Shown here one piece after another: positions 25,231 to 34,430 of a stretch of DNA of 64,000 nt (position 1 is its first letter; the number at the start of each line of letters is the position of its first letter). The position numbers and the translations under genes are program-made. Origin of the DNA: Paenibacillus pabuli (GTDB lineage Bacteria > Bacillota > Bacilli > Paenibacillales > Paenibacillaceae). The stretch spans positions 1,364,001 to 1,428,000 of the forward strand of contig NZ_CP073714.1 of the NCBI RefSeq assembly GCF_023101145.1, in the 5' to 3' direction. The notes under the pieces were generated by a model. The model saw only the letters and a program-made list of their open reading frames with translations. It was not told where the DNA came from and searched no databases.

Positions 25231-25316
25231 TAACGAACCGAGCGCGCGCTATGAGACGAAATTCTACAGTTTCGGTGTTGGAACGAATCGTAGACACCTT
25301 ATGCCGATTCGTTAGC
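25231..25316. repeat. Intergenic inverted-repeat element, copy B
   Basis: TAACGAACCG (25231) and CCGATTCGTTAGC (25304-25316) are near-complementary ends of a short non-coding element; GAACGAATCG recurs inside at 25281. The terminal 13-mer is identical to that of the element at 11752-11945, and both contain a GCGCTAT block 8-10 nt inside the left TAACGAA end. Confidence 0.45.
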
Positions 25317-25344
25317 ATCTTCAATAGTTTTAACGTAATTCTAC

Positions 25345-26541
25345 TTACTTTGTCGACAGCCTGCCCACCAGCATAGACAATCTGCGCATGGCTTCTTCTA
25401 CGGTAGATCGTGGGCAGGCGACATTCATGCGCATGAATCCTGTACCTTCCGCTCCGAAGCCGCTTCCATCATTGAAGGCAAGTCCCGCTTCCTTGAGCAG
25501 CAGAGTACACAGTTGTGCATGAGGAATATCCAGCTTCCGAAAATCCATCCACAGTAGATAAGTGGCTTCCGGAAGCCTGATTCCGATTTGCGGCATATGC
25601 TCTGCAGCATACTGCTGAACGTATTCCATATTTCTACGGATATAGGCAAGACAGTCATCGAGCCATTGTTCACCACCGTTATAGGCTGCTTCAGCAGCGA
25701 CAGCTCCCAACGTGCTGATGTTCGCAAGCCCCATCGTTTTCACGCCCTGCATGAATGATTCTCGCAGCTTGGCATTTGGGATAATGATATTGGAGGTGCA
25801 GAGACCTGGTATGTTGAACGTTTTGCTTGGTGCTGTACAGATGATGCTGAGATCGGCGACAGCTTCAGAAATCTCAGCAAGCGGTGTATGTGTTCCGCGC
25901 TCATGGACCAAATCGGCATGTATTTCATCTGATACGATGAGTACATTGTATTGCACGCAGAGTGCAGCAAGGCTTTGAAGCTCATCGCGAGTCCATACCC
26001 GTCCAACCGGGTTGTGAGGACTGCACAGGATTAACATTTTGACGCGACCGGTCTTCATGCAGTCTTCCAGATGCTCCAAATCCATAGCGTAATGTCCATC
26101 GTTCTCCACCAGCGGATTGGTCATCAGTTCTCTGCCCTGCCCGCGCACCACTTCATAGAAGGGGGCGTATACCGGCGTCTGAATTACTACTGCATCTCCC
26201 GGTTCGGTGAACCGTTGTACGGCAATGCTGAGTGCAGGCACAATACCTGGGGTGAATACAACCCATTCATCGTTAATACTCCAGTTGTGACGTCGCTCCA
26301 TCCATCCCGATAGCGCTGCATGATACGCATCTGTTCGCACTGTATAGCCAAAAATCCCATGCTCCATTCGAGTCTTCAACGCCTGAATGACCGATGGTGG
26401 AGCTGCGAAATCCATATCAGCAACCCACATGGGGAGCGCATCTGCGACGCCAAAAATCTCTTCAAGCGCATCCCATTTCTCTGATCCCGTGGAGAGCCGG
26501 CTAATCGGCTCGTCAAATGTATGATTATTGTTCTTGCTCAT
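25345..26541 (-). CDS. PatB/MalY-type PLP aminotransferase / C-S lyase
   Basis: 398 aa fold-type I PLP enzyme. MWVADMDFAAPPSVIQAL is the MalY/PatB opening; LCSPHNPVGRVWTRDEL, IVSDEIHADLVH and the PLP lysine in CTAPSKTFNIPGL are visible. Family members cleave cystathionine or other cysteine conjugates, giving homocysteine or thiols plus pyruvate and ammonia. AAGGGGGATTTGAGCA precedes ATG 26541. No sulfur-metabolism neighbour, so the substrate stays open. Confidence 0.88.
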   Translation of the reverse strand: MSKNNNHTFDEPISRLSTGSEKWDALEEIFGVADALPMWVADMDFAAPPSVIQALKTRMEHGIFGYTVRTDAYHAALSGWMERRHNWSINDEWVVFTPGIVPALSIAVQRFTEPGDAVVIQTPVYAPFYEVVRGQGRELMTNPLVENDGHYAMDLEHLEDCMKTGRVKMLILCSPHNPVGRVWTRDELQSLAALCVQYNVLIVSDEIHADLVHERGTHTPLAEISEAVADLSIICTAPSKTFNIPGLCTSNIIIPNAKLRESFMQGVKTMGLANISTLGAVAAEAAYNGGEQWLDDCLAYIRRNMEYVQQYAAEHMPQIGIRLPEATYLLWMDFRKLDIPHAQLCTLLLKEAGLAFNDGSGFGAEGTGFMRMNVACPRSTVEEAMRRLSMLVGRLSTK

Positions 26542-26748
26542 TGCTCAAATCCCCCTTGATAATCCGTTCCTTCGACTACAATCGACAGATTATTATCTAA
26601 TATTTCTGGTGATTTCGCAACTTGTGACCCATAGTTGGGATTTGTTATATATCGAGCTGCAACCGGGATTTTATTCATGTATGAACAACAATTCGAGCGT
26701 GCGAATAATAACGCAATAATGGTTCCACATCCCAAACGTTCATACAGT
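26542..26748. other. Intergenic stretch without recognised gene
   Basis: Spacer upstream of the PLP lyase gene. Presumably holds its promoter; no ORF or RNA was recognised. Confidence 0.4.
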
Positions 26749-26798
26749 AAAAACCACCAGAGAAGGTCATGAGTATGACCGCTTCTACTGGTGGTTTT
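26749..26798 (-). terminator. Terminator of S9 peptidase gene
   Basis: AAACCACCAG and CTGGTGGTTT bracket a second stem (GGTCATGAGTATGACC). On the minus strand the stem is followed by TTTTT. Confidence 0.8.
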
Positions 26799-26885
26799 GG
26801 CTGATCCTCGATACTTCTCAATCAGGTGAACATGAGGAGAATGGAGAAGTCATTTTTATTACATATCCAATGATTTATGATCGCG

Positions 26886-28886
26886 TTACAAGTGCTCATT
26901 GAACCATCCGGCAATATGCTCCAGACGACGTACCCTTAAGTGCGGGTGACCTCCACGAGACAGCTCGTGATTGGCTCCCGGGAAACGAACGAACCGAGTG
27001 GTTTGTCTGCGCCGCTTCAAGGCAACATATAGTTGTTCAGCCTGTTCAATCGGACAACGCAGATCCTGCTCACCATGTAAAATCAGCAGTGGCGTGCTGA
27101 CGTTACCCACGTAGGCCAGCGGAGAGTGTTTCCATAACTTCTCAGTGTCATCCCATGCATTACCGCCGATCTGGTCCTCCGTGAAAAAGAATCCAATATC
27201 ACTGACCCCGTAGAACGAGAGCCAGTTCGAGATGGAACGCTGAGTGACGGCTGCCTTGAAACGGTTGGTATGTCCAACGATCCAGTTGGTCATGAAGCCG
27301 CCATAGCTGCCGCCAGTGACACCAAGACGGGATTCGTCGATAAACGAATATTGGGACAACGCGTAATCCATCGCTTCCATCAGATCACGGTAATCTCCAC
27401 CGCCATAATCACCCCGGCAGGCATTCACAAATTGCTGCCCGTATCCGAGCCCACCTCGCGGGTTGATATATACAACAGCGTATCCTTGTGCTGCGAGGAT
27501 CTGAAACTCATGCATAAACGTAAACCCATACATCATGTGTGGGCCACCATGAATTTCAAGGATCGTTGGGACTTTGACATCTTCCACCATGCCTGCCGGT
27601 TTCAATATCCATCCTTGCAGTCGCAGGCCGTCAGAGGAATCGAACCAGAAGGTCTCGGGTGTGCTAAGCTGAATCTCTTCTTCCAGTTGGGGATTGCTAT
27701 GGGTCAATTGGATTGGCTCGACTCCTGCCTCTTCAGGCTGAGTATATAGAAAAAGATCGCCAGGATTGAGTACATCTGCTACGGCTGCCACGATCTGTCC
27801 ATTTTCCAGCTCAGCAAACTGATAGAATTCTTTCTCGTTTGGCAAAATATATTCGGCATTACTGCCGTCCCGTGCAAAGCGGGCAATCCGGACGCTGCCT
27901 TCAATCGTGGCAAGACAGAGGATGGACAAACCATCACGACTGAATACAGGACCCGTATTCGTCAGGTGCGAACGCATATCTCCAACGATGCTGTGATTCA
28001 TCTGCACATCCCAATCCTTGCTAATACATGTGGGTTTGCCACCCGCGATCGGAAGAGTGTAGAGTTTGACAAGTGTGGCATTTCCATAAGAACGATCACT
28101 GGCAAGCAGTGCAAGGGATTGTCCATCAGGTGCATACGTCAGCCGGCCGAAGGAGTATCCTTCCGGGGTCAGCTGCTGCACGTCAGATCCATCAGCCTTG
28201 GAGAGATACACATGGTTCGTCAGGGTGTAATCGTTATGCTCCTCGCCTTTTCCCGGCAACTGAGCAATCCAGGCAATGGACTCTCCATCCGGTGACCACG
28301 CATAGTCCCCAACGTCATAATGGCCTGTAGTTACAGGGATCGCCTCTCCGCCTTCGATTGGAACACGGAAAAGATGGGTTCGTCTACCGTTCCAAAGTCC
28401 ACCGCTGTCAGATTTCATTCGAATTCGATCCACGACAAGTTCTTGCAGCAGTTTTTTATCTGTGTCTTCCGTTTCATTTTCGTCTTTTTCGCTTAAGTCC
28501 ACAGATGATTTAACAAGCAAAGTGAGCCCATCCGGTGACCAGAGGAGGGAGCTGACACCATGTTTCAAATGACTGATTTGCTGTGCTTCTCCACCATCTG
28601 AGGCGATCAGCCACACTTGAGTTTTGCCTTCATGCTCTCGTAAAAAAGCAAGCTGTGAACCATCCGGTGACCAAGCAGGAGCGTGATCCTTATCCCCGGA
28701 TGTGAAAGGTCTGTCCTTCTGGTTCTCCAGATTAAGGAGTCTCAGGTGAGAAGAATAACCGTCCCGTGCCTGATTTGTTTTCCGGCTTACATATACCAAT
28801 TGTCCGTTTTGAGGAGACGGAGTTGGATCGTTAACCCATGTAATCTGAAAAAGATCTTCCGATGTTATGCCGCGCAGACTCTTCAT
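26886..28886 (-). CDS. S9-family serine peptidase (acylaminoacyl-peptidase-like)
   Basis: 666 aa. Residues ~10-390 are WD40/TolB-like beta-propeller repeats (HAPAWSPDGSQLAFL, DYAWSPDGESIAWI); ~410-666 are the alpha/beta hydrolase. Catalytic Ser in GVTGGSYGGFMTNW, Asp in HGEQDLRCPIEQA and His in PGANHELSRGGHP. Cytosolic exopeptidase removing acylated residues or short peptides, like B. subtilis YuxL. GGAGGACAAACA before ATG 28886 sets the start over an upstream GTG. Confidence 0.9.
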   Translation of the reverse strand: MKSLRGITSEDLFQITWVNDPTPSPQNGQLVYVSRKTNQARDGYSSHLRLLNLENQKDRPFTSGDKDHAPAWSPDGSQLAFLREHEGKTQVWLIASDGGEAQQISHLKHGVSSLLWSPDGLTLLVKSSVDLSEKDENETEDTDKKLLQELVVDRIRMKSDSGGLWNGRRTHLFRVPIEGGEAIPVTTGHYDVGDYAWSPDGESIAWIAQLPGKGEEHNDYTLTNHVYLSKADGSDVQQLTPEGYSFGRLTYAPDGQSLALLASDRSYGNATLVKLYTLPIAGGKPTCISKDWDVQMNHSIVGDMRSHLTNTGPVFSRDGLSILCLATIEGSVRIARFARDGSNAEYILPNEKEFYQFAELENGQIVAAVADVLNPGDLFLYTQPEEAGVEPIQLTHSNPQLEEEIQLSTPETFWFDSSDGLRLQGWILKPAGMVEDVKVPTILEIHGGPHMMYGFTFMHEFQILAAQGYAVVYINPRGGLGYGQQFVNACRGDYGGGDYRDLMEAMDYALSQYSFIDESRLGVTGGSYGGFMTNWIVGHTNRFKAAVTQRSISNWLSFYGVSDIGFFFTEDQIGGNAWDDTEKLWKHSPLAYVGNVSTPLLILHGEQDLRCPIEQAEQLYVALKRRRQTTRFVRFPGANHELSRGGHPHLRVRRLEHIAGWFNEHL

Positions 28887-29218
28887 TGTTTGTCCTCCCA
28901 CCACAATTCAGAATGTGTTAATTTCCTAAGCTTTCCATTTATATTAACGGAAAGCATGAGGCAGGACAACACGATTCTGATCGAAGTACTCCACTTTCTT
29001 AACAATTCCCCCTTTACCGAAAAGGAATTATTGGAAGCGTGACGAATCCTAATTGTTGAATAGTCATGAAATGGACAAAATGCTGTCTGGAATGGATGTT
29101 TGATGCCAGTTGAATTTGTTTAATGGACAATGCTAATTAAGTATATTTGGTCATACAGCCCATTCAATGAGCTGTACCCAGTTTACATGTCTCAGTCACC
29201 ATGAAGGAGGAACATCAC
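28887..29218. other. Divergent intergenic region with a hairpin
   Basis: Between the peptidase (-) and the STM3941-type gene (+). GCTTTCC at 28930 and GGAAAGC at 28949 form a perfect 7-bp dyad near the peptidase start and could be an operator. Otherwise no gene is seen. Confidence 0.4.
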
Positions 29219-29776
29219 ATGTCCACACCCTATGAACAACAGCACGTGGAATACCCGAGTCGGAAACGCATGGTATGGCTTACCGTGGGGGCGGCACTTT
29301 TTGTAGCAGCCGGATTTTTTCTGATGTTTGATGATTCTTCAGCCAAGGAGTCTGTCATTTCTTCCGTTATAGGCTTGTTATCCATTTTGTTTTTTGGGCT
29401 TTGTCTCTGCTACAGCCTGGTGAAGATGATTAAGAAGGAACCTTCCTTTGTTCTTGATGACCATGGGTTTGTGGATTCATCGTCTTACACATCGGGAGGG
29501 TTCATTGCCTGGAAAGATGTTGAGAATATTTTTATGTATGAATTCATGGGACAGAAGATGATTGGGATTAAACTGTGGGATGAAAAGGCATTTCTGGATC
29601 GCCAGAATGGGATGAAACGCAAATTAATGACGGTAAACAGCAGCATGGTCGATGCAACGGTAAGTATTGTCCAGAACAGCCTCACGTTACCATTGGATCA
29701 GCTGTATTACATGATGATTGAACGTTGGGAACGATCGAATGAAGGCTATAGCCCGGATCTGCCCCATAATGAATAG
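29219..29776 (+). CDS. STM3941-type membrane protein, unknown function
   Basis: 185 aa. Two membrane helices (WLTVGAALFVAAGFFLMF and IGLLSILFFGLCLCYSLV), then a PH-like cytoplasmic domain with the family pattern PSFVLDDHGFVDSSSY...FIAWKDVENIF. No enzymatic motif; role unknown. ATG 29219 is chosen because AAGGAGG at 29204-29210 lies between it and the upstream in-frame ATG 29201. Confidence 0.75.
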   Translation: MSTPYEQQHVEYPSRKRMVWLTVGAALFVAAGFFLMFDDSSAKESVISSVIGLLSILFFGLCLCYSLVKMIKKEPSFVLDDHGFVDSSSYTSGGFIAWKDVENIFMYEFMGQKMIGIKLWDEKAFLDRQNGMKRKLMTVNSSMVDATVSIVQNSLTLPLDQLYYMMIERWERSNEGYSPDLPHNE

Positions 29777-29853
29777 ATAACAAAGAGATACCGTATGGTC
29801 AGAATAGAATCAGTATTCTCGGATTAGAGTATTCTCAGATTGGAGGAATACAG

Positions 29854-30720
29854 ATGAAACAAGGAAATCAAGCTCGCACGGTCCAGTTACCCGATGGGAC
29901 GATACTGCCTGCAATTGGACAGGGAACATGGTACATGGGTGAGCAGCAATCCAGACGGAGAGAAGAAGTTGAGGCATTGCGGTATGGAATTGAGCGCGGA
30001 ATGACAGTGATTGATACGGCCGAGATGTATGCTGAAGGTGGGGCAGAAGAGGTCACGGGTGAGGCGATAGCAGACTGTCGTGATGATGTATTTCTGGTAT
30101 CCAAAGTGTATCCTCATCATGCGGATCGGAAGCAGATGATGACCGCTTGTGAGCGCAGTCTTTCTCGTCTGGGTACAGATCGCCTGGATCTATACTTGCT
30201 GCACTGGCGTGGAGGGGTGCCGCTGGAAGAGACGGTCGAAGCTCTGGAACAGTTGAAACAATCAGGCAAGATTCTGCGCTGGGGTGTCTCGAATCTAGAT
30301 ACAGAGGACATGCTGGAGCTATGGAACATTTCAGATGGTCAGCATTGTGCGGTGAATCAGGTGCTATATCATGCAGCTTCTCGTGGTATTGAATACGAGC
30401 TTCTTCCCTGGTTGAGGGAACGCCGTATTCCCGTGATGGCATATTGTCCGCTGGCCCAAGGTGGCAGGCTTCGTAAAGAACTGCTGGAGCATTCAGTCAT
30501 CCGTGAGATTGCCAGGGAGCGAGAACTCAGTCCCTCCCAAATTGCGTTATCTTGGGTGATCAGGGGTGGAGACATACTGGCGATTCCGAAAGCAGTACAG
30601 TTGAATCATGTTGCCGAAAATGCTGCAGCGATGGACGTTATTTTGACGGAAGATGAAGTTGTTCGGTTGAATGAGGCATTCTCGGCACCTAAGAGAAAGA
30701 TGCCTTTGGATATTGTATAG
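29854..30720 (+). CDS. Aldo/keto reductase
   Basis: 288 aa TIM-barrel NADPH oxidoreductase. Catalytic tetrad visible: Asp and Tyr in VIDTAEMYAEGG, Lys in VFLVSKVYPHH and His in YLLHWRGG. The cofactor loop IPKAVQLNHVAENAAA is near the C-terminus. Reduces carbonyl compounds; substrate unknown. GGAGGAATACAG precedes ATG 29854. Own terminator follows. Confidence 0.9.
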   Translation: MKQGNQARTVQLPDGTILPAIGQGTWYMGEQQSRRREEVEALRYGIERGMTVIDTAEMYAEGGAEEVTGEAIADCRDDVFLVSKVYPHHADRKQMMTACERSLSRLGTDRLDLYLLHWRGGVPLEETVEALEQLKQSGKILRWGVSNLDTEDMLELWNISDGQHCAVNQVLYHAASRGIEYELLPWLRERRIPVMAYCPLAQGGRLRKELLEHSVIREIARERELSPSQIALSWVIRGGDILAIPKAVQLNHVAENAAAMDVILTEDEVVRLNEAFSAPKRKMPLDIV

Positions 30721-30773
30721 AAACTTCTTGTCAGACCAATTACAGCATACAATGCACGTCGTTGGAAGATGGA

Positions 30774-30802
30774 GAGCAGATCTGCGGATCTGCTCTTTTT
30801 TG
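30774..30802 (+). terminator. Terminator after aldo/keto reductase
   Basis: GAGCAGATC-TGCG-GATCTGCTC followed by TTTTTT. Confidence 0.9.
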
Positions 30803-30829
30803 CATAGAAACGAATTTAAATAAATGGGC

Positions 30830-30864
30830 TTTACAATACCAAGTTACTAGTGTACTATGTAACT
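30830..30864 (+). promoter_or_regulatory. Promoter and dyad operator of GntR module 2
   Basis: TTTACA (30830-30835), 17 nt, TACTAT (30853-30858). AGTTAC (30842-30847) and GTAACT (30859-30864) flank an inner TAGT-GT-ACTA, forming a nearly symmetric dyad over the -10. The sequence differs from the operator of module 1, as expected for a separate YtrA-type regulator. Confidence 0.7.
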
Positions 30865-30896
30865 AGAACACAGATACAGAGAGGAGCGAGAACATT

Positions 30897-31307
30897 GTGA
30901 GCATTGAATTTGACAACAACTTGCCAATCTACCTGCAAATTATGCAGTACATCAAAAGACAGATTGTAACCGGAACACTTAAGGCGGGCGACAAAATTCC
31001 TTCGGTTCGTGAGCTCGCGGCCGAATTACAGATTAATCCTAATACAATACAGCGAACATTTCAGGAGTTGGAACGGGAAGAAGTGGTGGAAACCAAGCGA
31101 GGTCTGGGCCGATACGTAACAAGTGAGGAGTCGAAAATTATGACGATCAAAAAAGAGATGGCCAGTGAATTACTGGAACGTTTTTTGACAGGAATGCAGG
31201 AACTGGGCATTGAAGAACAGGATATCGTAAATATTGTGGCGGATGCCGTTGCAGAAGGAAAACAATCGCTGCATCGCGATGGAAGAGGAGGAACAGTGAA
31301 TGAGTAA
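30897..31307 (+). CDS. YtrA-type GntR-family repressor (module 2)
   Basis: 136 aa. GntR winged helix (IYLQIMQYIKRQIVTGTLKA, IPSVRELAAELQINPNTIQ, TFQELEREEVVETKRGLG) and a short helical tail. Paralogous in layout to the regulator at 14296. GTG 30897 follows GAGGAG. Overlaps the ATPase gene by 8 bp, the same junction as in module 1. Confidence 0.87.
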   Translation: MSIEFDNNLPIYLQIMQYIKRQIVTGTLKAGDKIPSVRELAAELQINPNTIQRTFQELEREEVVETKRGLGRYVTSEESKIMTIKKEMASELLERFLTGMQELGIEEQDIVNIVADAVAEGKQSLHRDGRGGTVNE

Positions 31308-31998
31308 TATTCTTGAGCTGAGCCATGTAAGCAAAACGTATGGCGGCAAAAAAGCCCTTCATGACATCACGCTGGATATTGCCCCAGGCCGAATAGTAGG
31401 TTTGCTGGGCAGTAACGGCAGCGGTAAAAGCACATTGATGAAGCTGGTTGCAGGATTGCTGCACCCCAGCAGTGGAGATGTTCGTGTCACGGGAAAAGTA
31501 GTTGGCTTGGAAACGAAGTCGCTGGTATCCTTTATGCCGGACCGCCCATTGACCGAGAACTGGATGAAGGTGCGGGACGCGATTGCATATTATCGTGATT
31601 TCTACGCTGATTTTGATCAAGAGAAAGCGCGAGAGATGCTTGATTTCATGAAGCTTGGAGAGGAAGAAAAGGTAAGACATTTGTCGAAAGGCATGAATGA
31701 ACGACTGCAACTAACACTGGCTCTTTCCCGCAAGGCTCGTCTGTATTTGCTCGATGAACCGATTGGAGGGGTGGACCCGGTTGCCCGGGGTAAAATTCTG
31801 GATGCCATTGTGAAGTTTTATGACGAAGACAGCAGTCTGATCATCTCTACGCATCTTGTAACAGATATTGAACGGATCTTCGACGAAGTCATCTTCATCC
31901 GTGAAGGTGAGATGGTGATGCGGGAAGAGGTCGAGACGCTTCGTCTCAAGTACGGTAAAAGTGTGGATGAGATGTTCAAGGAGGTTTATGCGGAATGA
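31300..31998 (+). CDS. ABC transporter ATPase (module 2)
   Basis: 232 aa. Walker A GLLGSNGSGKSTLMKL, signature LSKGMNERLQLTLALS (degenerate, as in module 1), Walker B LYLLDEPIGGVDP and H-loop IISTHLVTDIE. Serves the membrane protein that follows; 4 bp overlap. Confidence 0.88.
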   Translation: MSNILELSHVSKTYGGKKALHDITLDIAPGRIVGLLGSNGSGKSTLMKLVAGLLHPSSGDVRVTGKVVGLETKSLVSFMPDRPLTENWMKVRDAIAYYRDFYADFDQEKAREMLDFMKLGEEEKVRHLSKGMNERLQLTLALSRKARLYLLDEPIGGVDPVARGKILDAIVKFYDEDSSLIISTHLVTDIERIFDEVIFIREGEMVMREEVETLRLKYGKSVDEMFKEVYAE

Positions 31999-32741
31999 TG
32001 ACATTGCTGAAGTATGACTTTAGAAGGAATTGGAATACGTTGCTGGCTGGATTGGCCGTATTGATCATTGTGCAAATTGGGCTGGCAATGTTCATGTCCG
32101 ATATAACAGGGAGTTTAATCGGTATTATGGCATATGTCGGAGTAGGCGTAGCCATTTATGTGAAAATGATCAAGACATACTGGTCCAACATCCGCTCTTA
32201 CAATCGTCGTCTCGTGCCCGTAACAGGCTTGTCTCACGTCTTGTCCCCGATCATATTCGGAACGCTCTGCGGGTTGGGTTTAGTGGCTGTTGCCACCATT
32301 CATTACTTTATCTTCAGTGCAACGCATACAGATATAAACGTAAACTTTGTGGGCTTCATTAACGATTCGGGTATTCATGTTTCGGAGATTCTTACTTTGC
32401 TATTGTTTTCCTGGTGGATGGCTTTGTTCATGACCATTATCATCTTTCTCTCTATCTCCATTGGAGGCAGTTTCCGCTTTAAAACAGGGCCGTGGATTAG
32501 TATCGTCGCATTTTTTGTGCTAACCAATCTCATTAGCTGGCTTGAAAATATGATCTTTTCTGGTCGATTTAATCCGAATGAATTATTTCAGATCACGGAA
32601 AAAAGTTCAGGGTTTTCTATTACGTCCAATCGAATCATGGGGTCAGATGGAACGTGGACAAATATCATCTTTGAAATCATTGTGGCTGTAATTTTGGTTG
32701 GCATTGCCGTATATCTGAATAACAAGAAAGTTGAAGTCTAG
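31995..32741 (+). CDS. ABC-2-type membrane protein (module 2)
   Basis: 248 aa with about six hydrophobic segments (LLAGLAVLIIVQIGLAMFM, LCGLGLVAVATIHYFIF, IIFEIIVAVILVGIAVYL). No conserved motif beyond the ABC-2 layout; substrate unknown. AAGGAGG at 31978-31984 precedes the start. Smaller than the 674 aa partner of module 1 and lacks its soluble domain. Confidence 0.78.
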   Translation: MMTLLKYDFRRNWNTLLAGLAVLIIVQIGLAMFMSDITGSLIGIMAYVGVGVAIYVKMIKTYWSNIRSYNRRLVPVTGLSHVLSPIIFGTLCGLGLVAVATIHYFIFSATHTDINVNFVGFINDSGIHVSEILTLLLFSWWMALFMTIIIFLSISIGGSFRFKTGPWISIVAFFVLTNLISWLENMIFSGRFNPNELFQITEKSSGFSITSNRIMGSDGTWTNIIFEIIVAVILVGIAVYLNNKKVEV

Positions 32742-32750
32742 GTTAAGGCT

Positions 32751-32783
32751 CTGTCAGCTGCATTTTGGCTGGCAGATTTTTTT
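32751..32783 (+). terminator. Terminator of GntR-ABC module 2
   Basis: CTGTCAGC and GGCTGGCAG pair around a short loop, followed by seven T. Confidence 0.8.
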
Positions 32784-32879
32784 ATTTGAAGCAATTCCCA
32801 GTTCTTATGCGTAAATAGAGATATATGTCGTTTTTGTAATACGAGAGAAGGTTTATTTTTTTTGTAAGGGAGGGATTCC

Positions 32880-33377
32880 ATGGAACTCTATTTCAGAGAT
32901 AACTTCTTTAATGCAGGGTACACCGAGATTGTAAACCATGAACAGGAGAGGGCAGGTCATCTTGATTTGAAAAGTGCCTTTGGCTCATCGCTTGATGTAT
33001 TTGATAACTCTGGACTCATCTGCAGTGGTAAATTTCGCATGTTAAGCAATCGCTGGGAGGTGACTTCGGCCGACGGAAGAGAGTGGGGCGTTCTACGGGC
33101 GAGAATCAGCTTTTTTGGCAAAAAATTTGAGTATGATGCAGGACCGCGTGGTGTGTATGATGTCTCCGCTCCGACGTTTTCGCAGGAATACGATATTACC
33201 GGCATGGGCGGCAAAATTGTGGCAAGCTTCAGGCGCACAAGTGGCTGGTTCAGTTCAGGGGCCTTTGTGTTGGATAATCAATCAGAACAACTGGATACGT
33301 ATGAGTTAATTGCCGTTGTAATGGGCGTACATGCAATTCATAAAAGAAGGAATTCAGCTGCCGGAAGTGGTGCGTAG
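32880..33377 (+). CDS. LURP-one/tubby-C-like protein
   Basis: 165 aa. Beta-rich repeats such as LDVFDNSGLICSGKFRMLSNRWEV and SQEYDITGMGGKIVASFRR fit the LURP-one-related (YxjI) tubby-like barrel, which in other proteins binds membrane phosphoinositides. In bacteria the role is unknown. GGGAGGG precedes ATG 32880. Confidence 0.65.
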   Translation: MELYFRDNFFNAGYTEIVNHEQERAGHLDLKSAFGSSLDVFDNSGLICSGKFRMLSNRWEVTSADGREWGVLRARISFFGKKFEYDAGPRGVYDVSAPTFSQEYDITGMGGKIVASFRRTSGWFSSGAFVLDNQSEQLDTYELIAVVMGVHAIHKRRNSAAGSGA

Positions 33378-33460
33378 GGCAGGTGGATGAATGGATGGGG
33401 ATCGTGCAAGGAACTTAAATCGAGCCTGCTCGGTTTGCTAGAGGGTGTAACGTTAATATG

Positions 33461-33506
33461 AAAAAGGAGCGTCCCGTTATCTTGAAGATATGGAATGCTC
33501 CTTTTG
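33461..33506. terminator. Bidirectional terminator
   Basis: AAAAGGAGC and GCTCCTTTT with an inner ATCTTGAAGAT hairpin, between convergent genes. Confidence 0.8.
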
Positions 33507-33536
33507 TATATTGCCAAAATTAATTAGCCTCTATCA

Positions 33537-34430
33537 TTATGCAGAATCAACGCCATCCGCCTTGGTGAAAGAGCCCTCTACAGGGTGGTTTCGCACCTCT
33601 TCATAAGTCCGTTCAGGCTGTGCTTCAGACTCGGATTCTGTATAGCGTGCCAATACTTTGGCGGCTGTCTCAGACATTCGCTCTCGAAGTGCAGCATTGT
33701 CTGCAATCCGTACCCGTTTGCCTAGGAAACGCATTTTGGAAAGCACATAATCCACCTCATTCCGCGGAATGGTCAGTTCAATACGGTATGTCTGTTCTGC
33801 TTCCACATATTCCACCTGTTTCTCAAAGCAGGAGAAGGCATACAGAATTCGCGACAACTCCTGATTGAACTCCGGCAGCACTTCGATCGTTACGGTTGTC
33901 TTCCGCTTCTCCGTTAAAATCGCGATTTTGTCAGCGTATTCCGAAGCGGCCTCCGGTTGAAGAAGTTGGGCTTCAACGGCAGTGATGCTGTGCAGCTTGG
34001 TCGACATCAGTTTGCTGTAGAGCGGGGCATACCAGAGCACGTACCATTCTTTTTTGACCATGGAATATTCGAGCTTGTAGGGAAATCCGAACTGATCCGA
34101 ACTGATTCGCCCGTTGCGGACACGCCCTGTCAAACGAAAACCCTGATGTTGTAAAATGATCTGCCGCAATGGTTTGAGCAGCGGGTGAAAAACGCTGTTT
34201 TCTTCACTTTTGGCCTTCTCAGTGAGGTAATCCCGGAGGTCCATCTCCTGCTCCCCATCCAGCATGTCATGCAGTTTGTGTAACGTATCCGGGCTAAGCG
34301 CTTCTGGTGCGGCAGGGTGATTGAGCATCATGCGCAGCCAGGCCCGTTCCTGGGATGTCCAGGTGAACAGTCCGGTTTCATTCAATCTCGTCATCATCTG
34401 GTAGTTGAACATCTTCTCGAACAGATTCAT
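33537..34430 (-). CDS. WYL-domain protein (second of pair)
   Basis: 297 aa. The middle carries a WYL-type sensor (YSMVKKEWYVLWYAPLY, ~115-160) and the C-terminus a WCX-like extension (YRIELTIPRNEVDYVLSKM). The N-terminus lacks an obvious winged helix, so it may work as a heteromer with the upstream WYL regulator, whose gene it overlaps by 53 bp. WYL domains sense nucleic acids or nucleotide signals. The pair is divergent from the Y RNA/Ro60 genes and is the obvious candidate to control them. ATG 34430 fits AAGGAG at 13 nt. Confidence 0.75.
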   Translation of the reverse strand: MNLFEKMFNYQMMTRLNETGLFTWTSQERAWLRMMLNHPAAPEALSPDTLHKLHDMLDGEQEMDLRDYLTEKAKSEENSVFHPLLKPLRQIILQHQGFRLTGRVRNGRISSDQFGFPYKLEYSMVKKEWYVLWYAPLYSKLMSTKLHSITAVEAQLLQPEAASEYADKIAILTEKRKTTVTIEVLPEFNQELSRILYAFSCFEKQVEYVEAEQTYRIELTIPRNEVDYVLSKMRFLGKRVRIADNAALRERMSETAAKVLARYTESESEAQPERTYEEVRNHPVEGSFTKADGVDSA

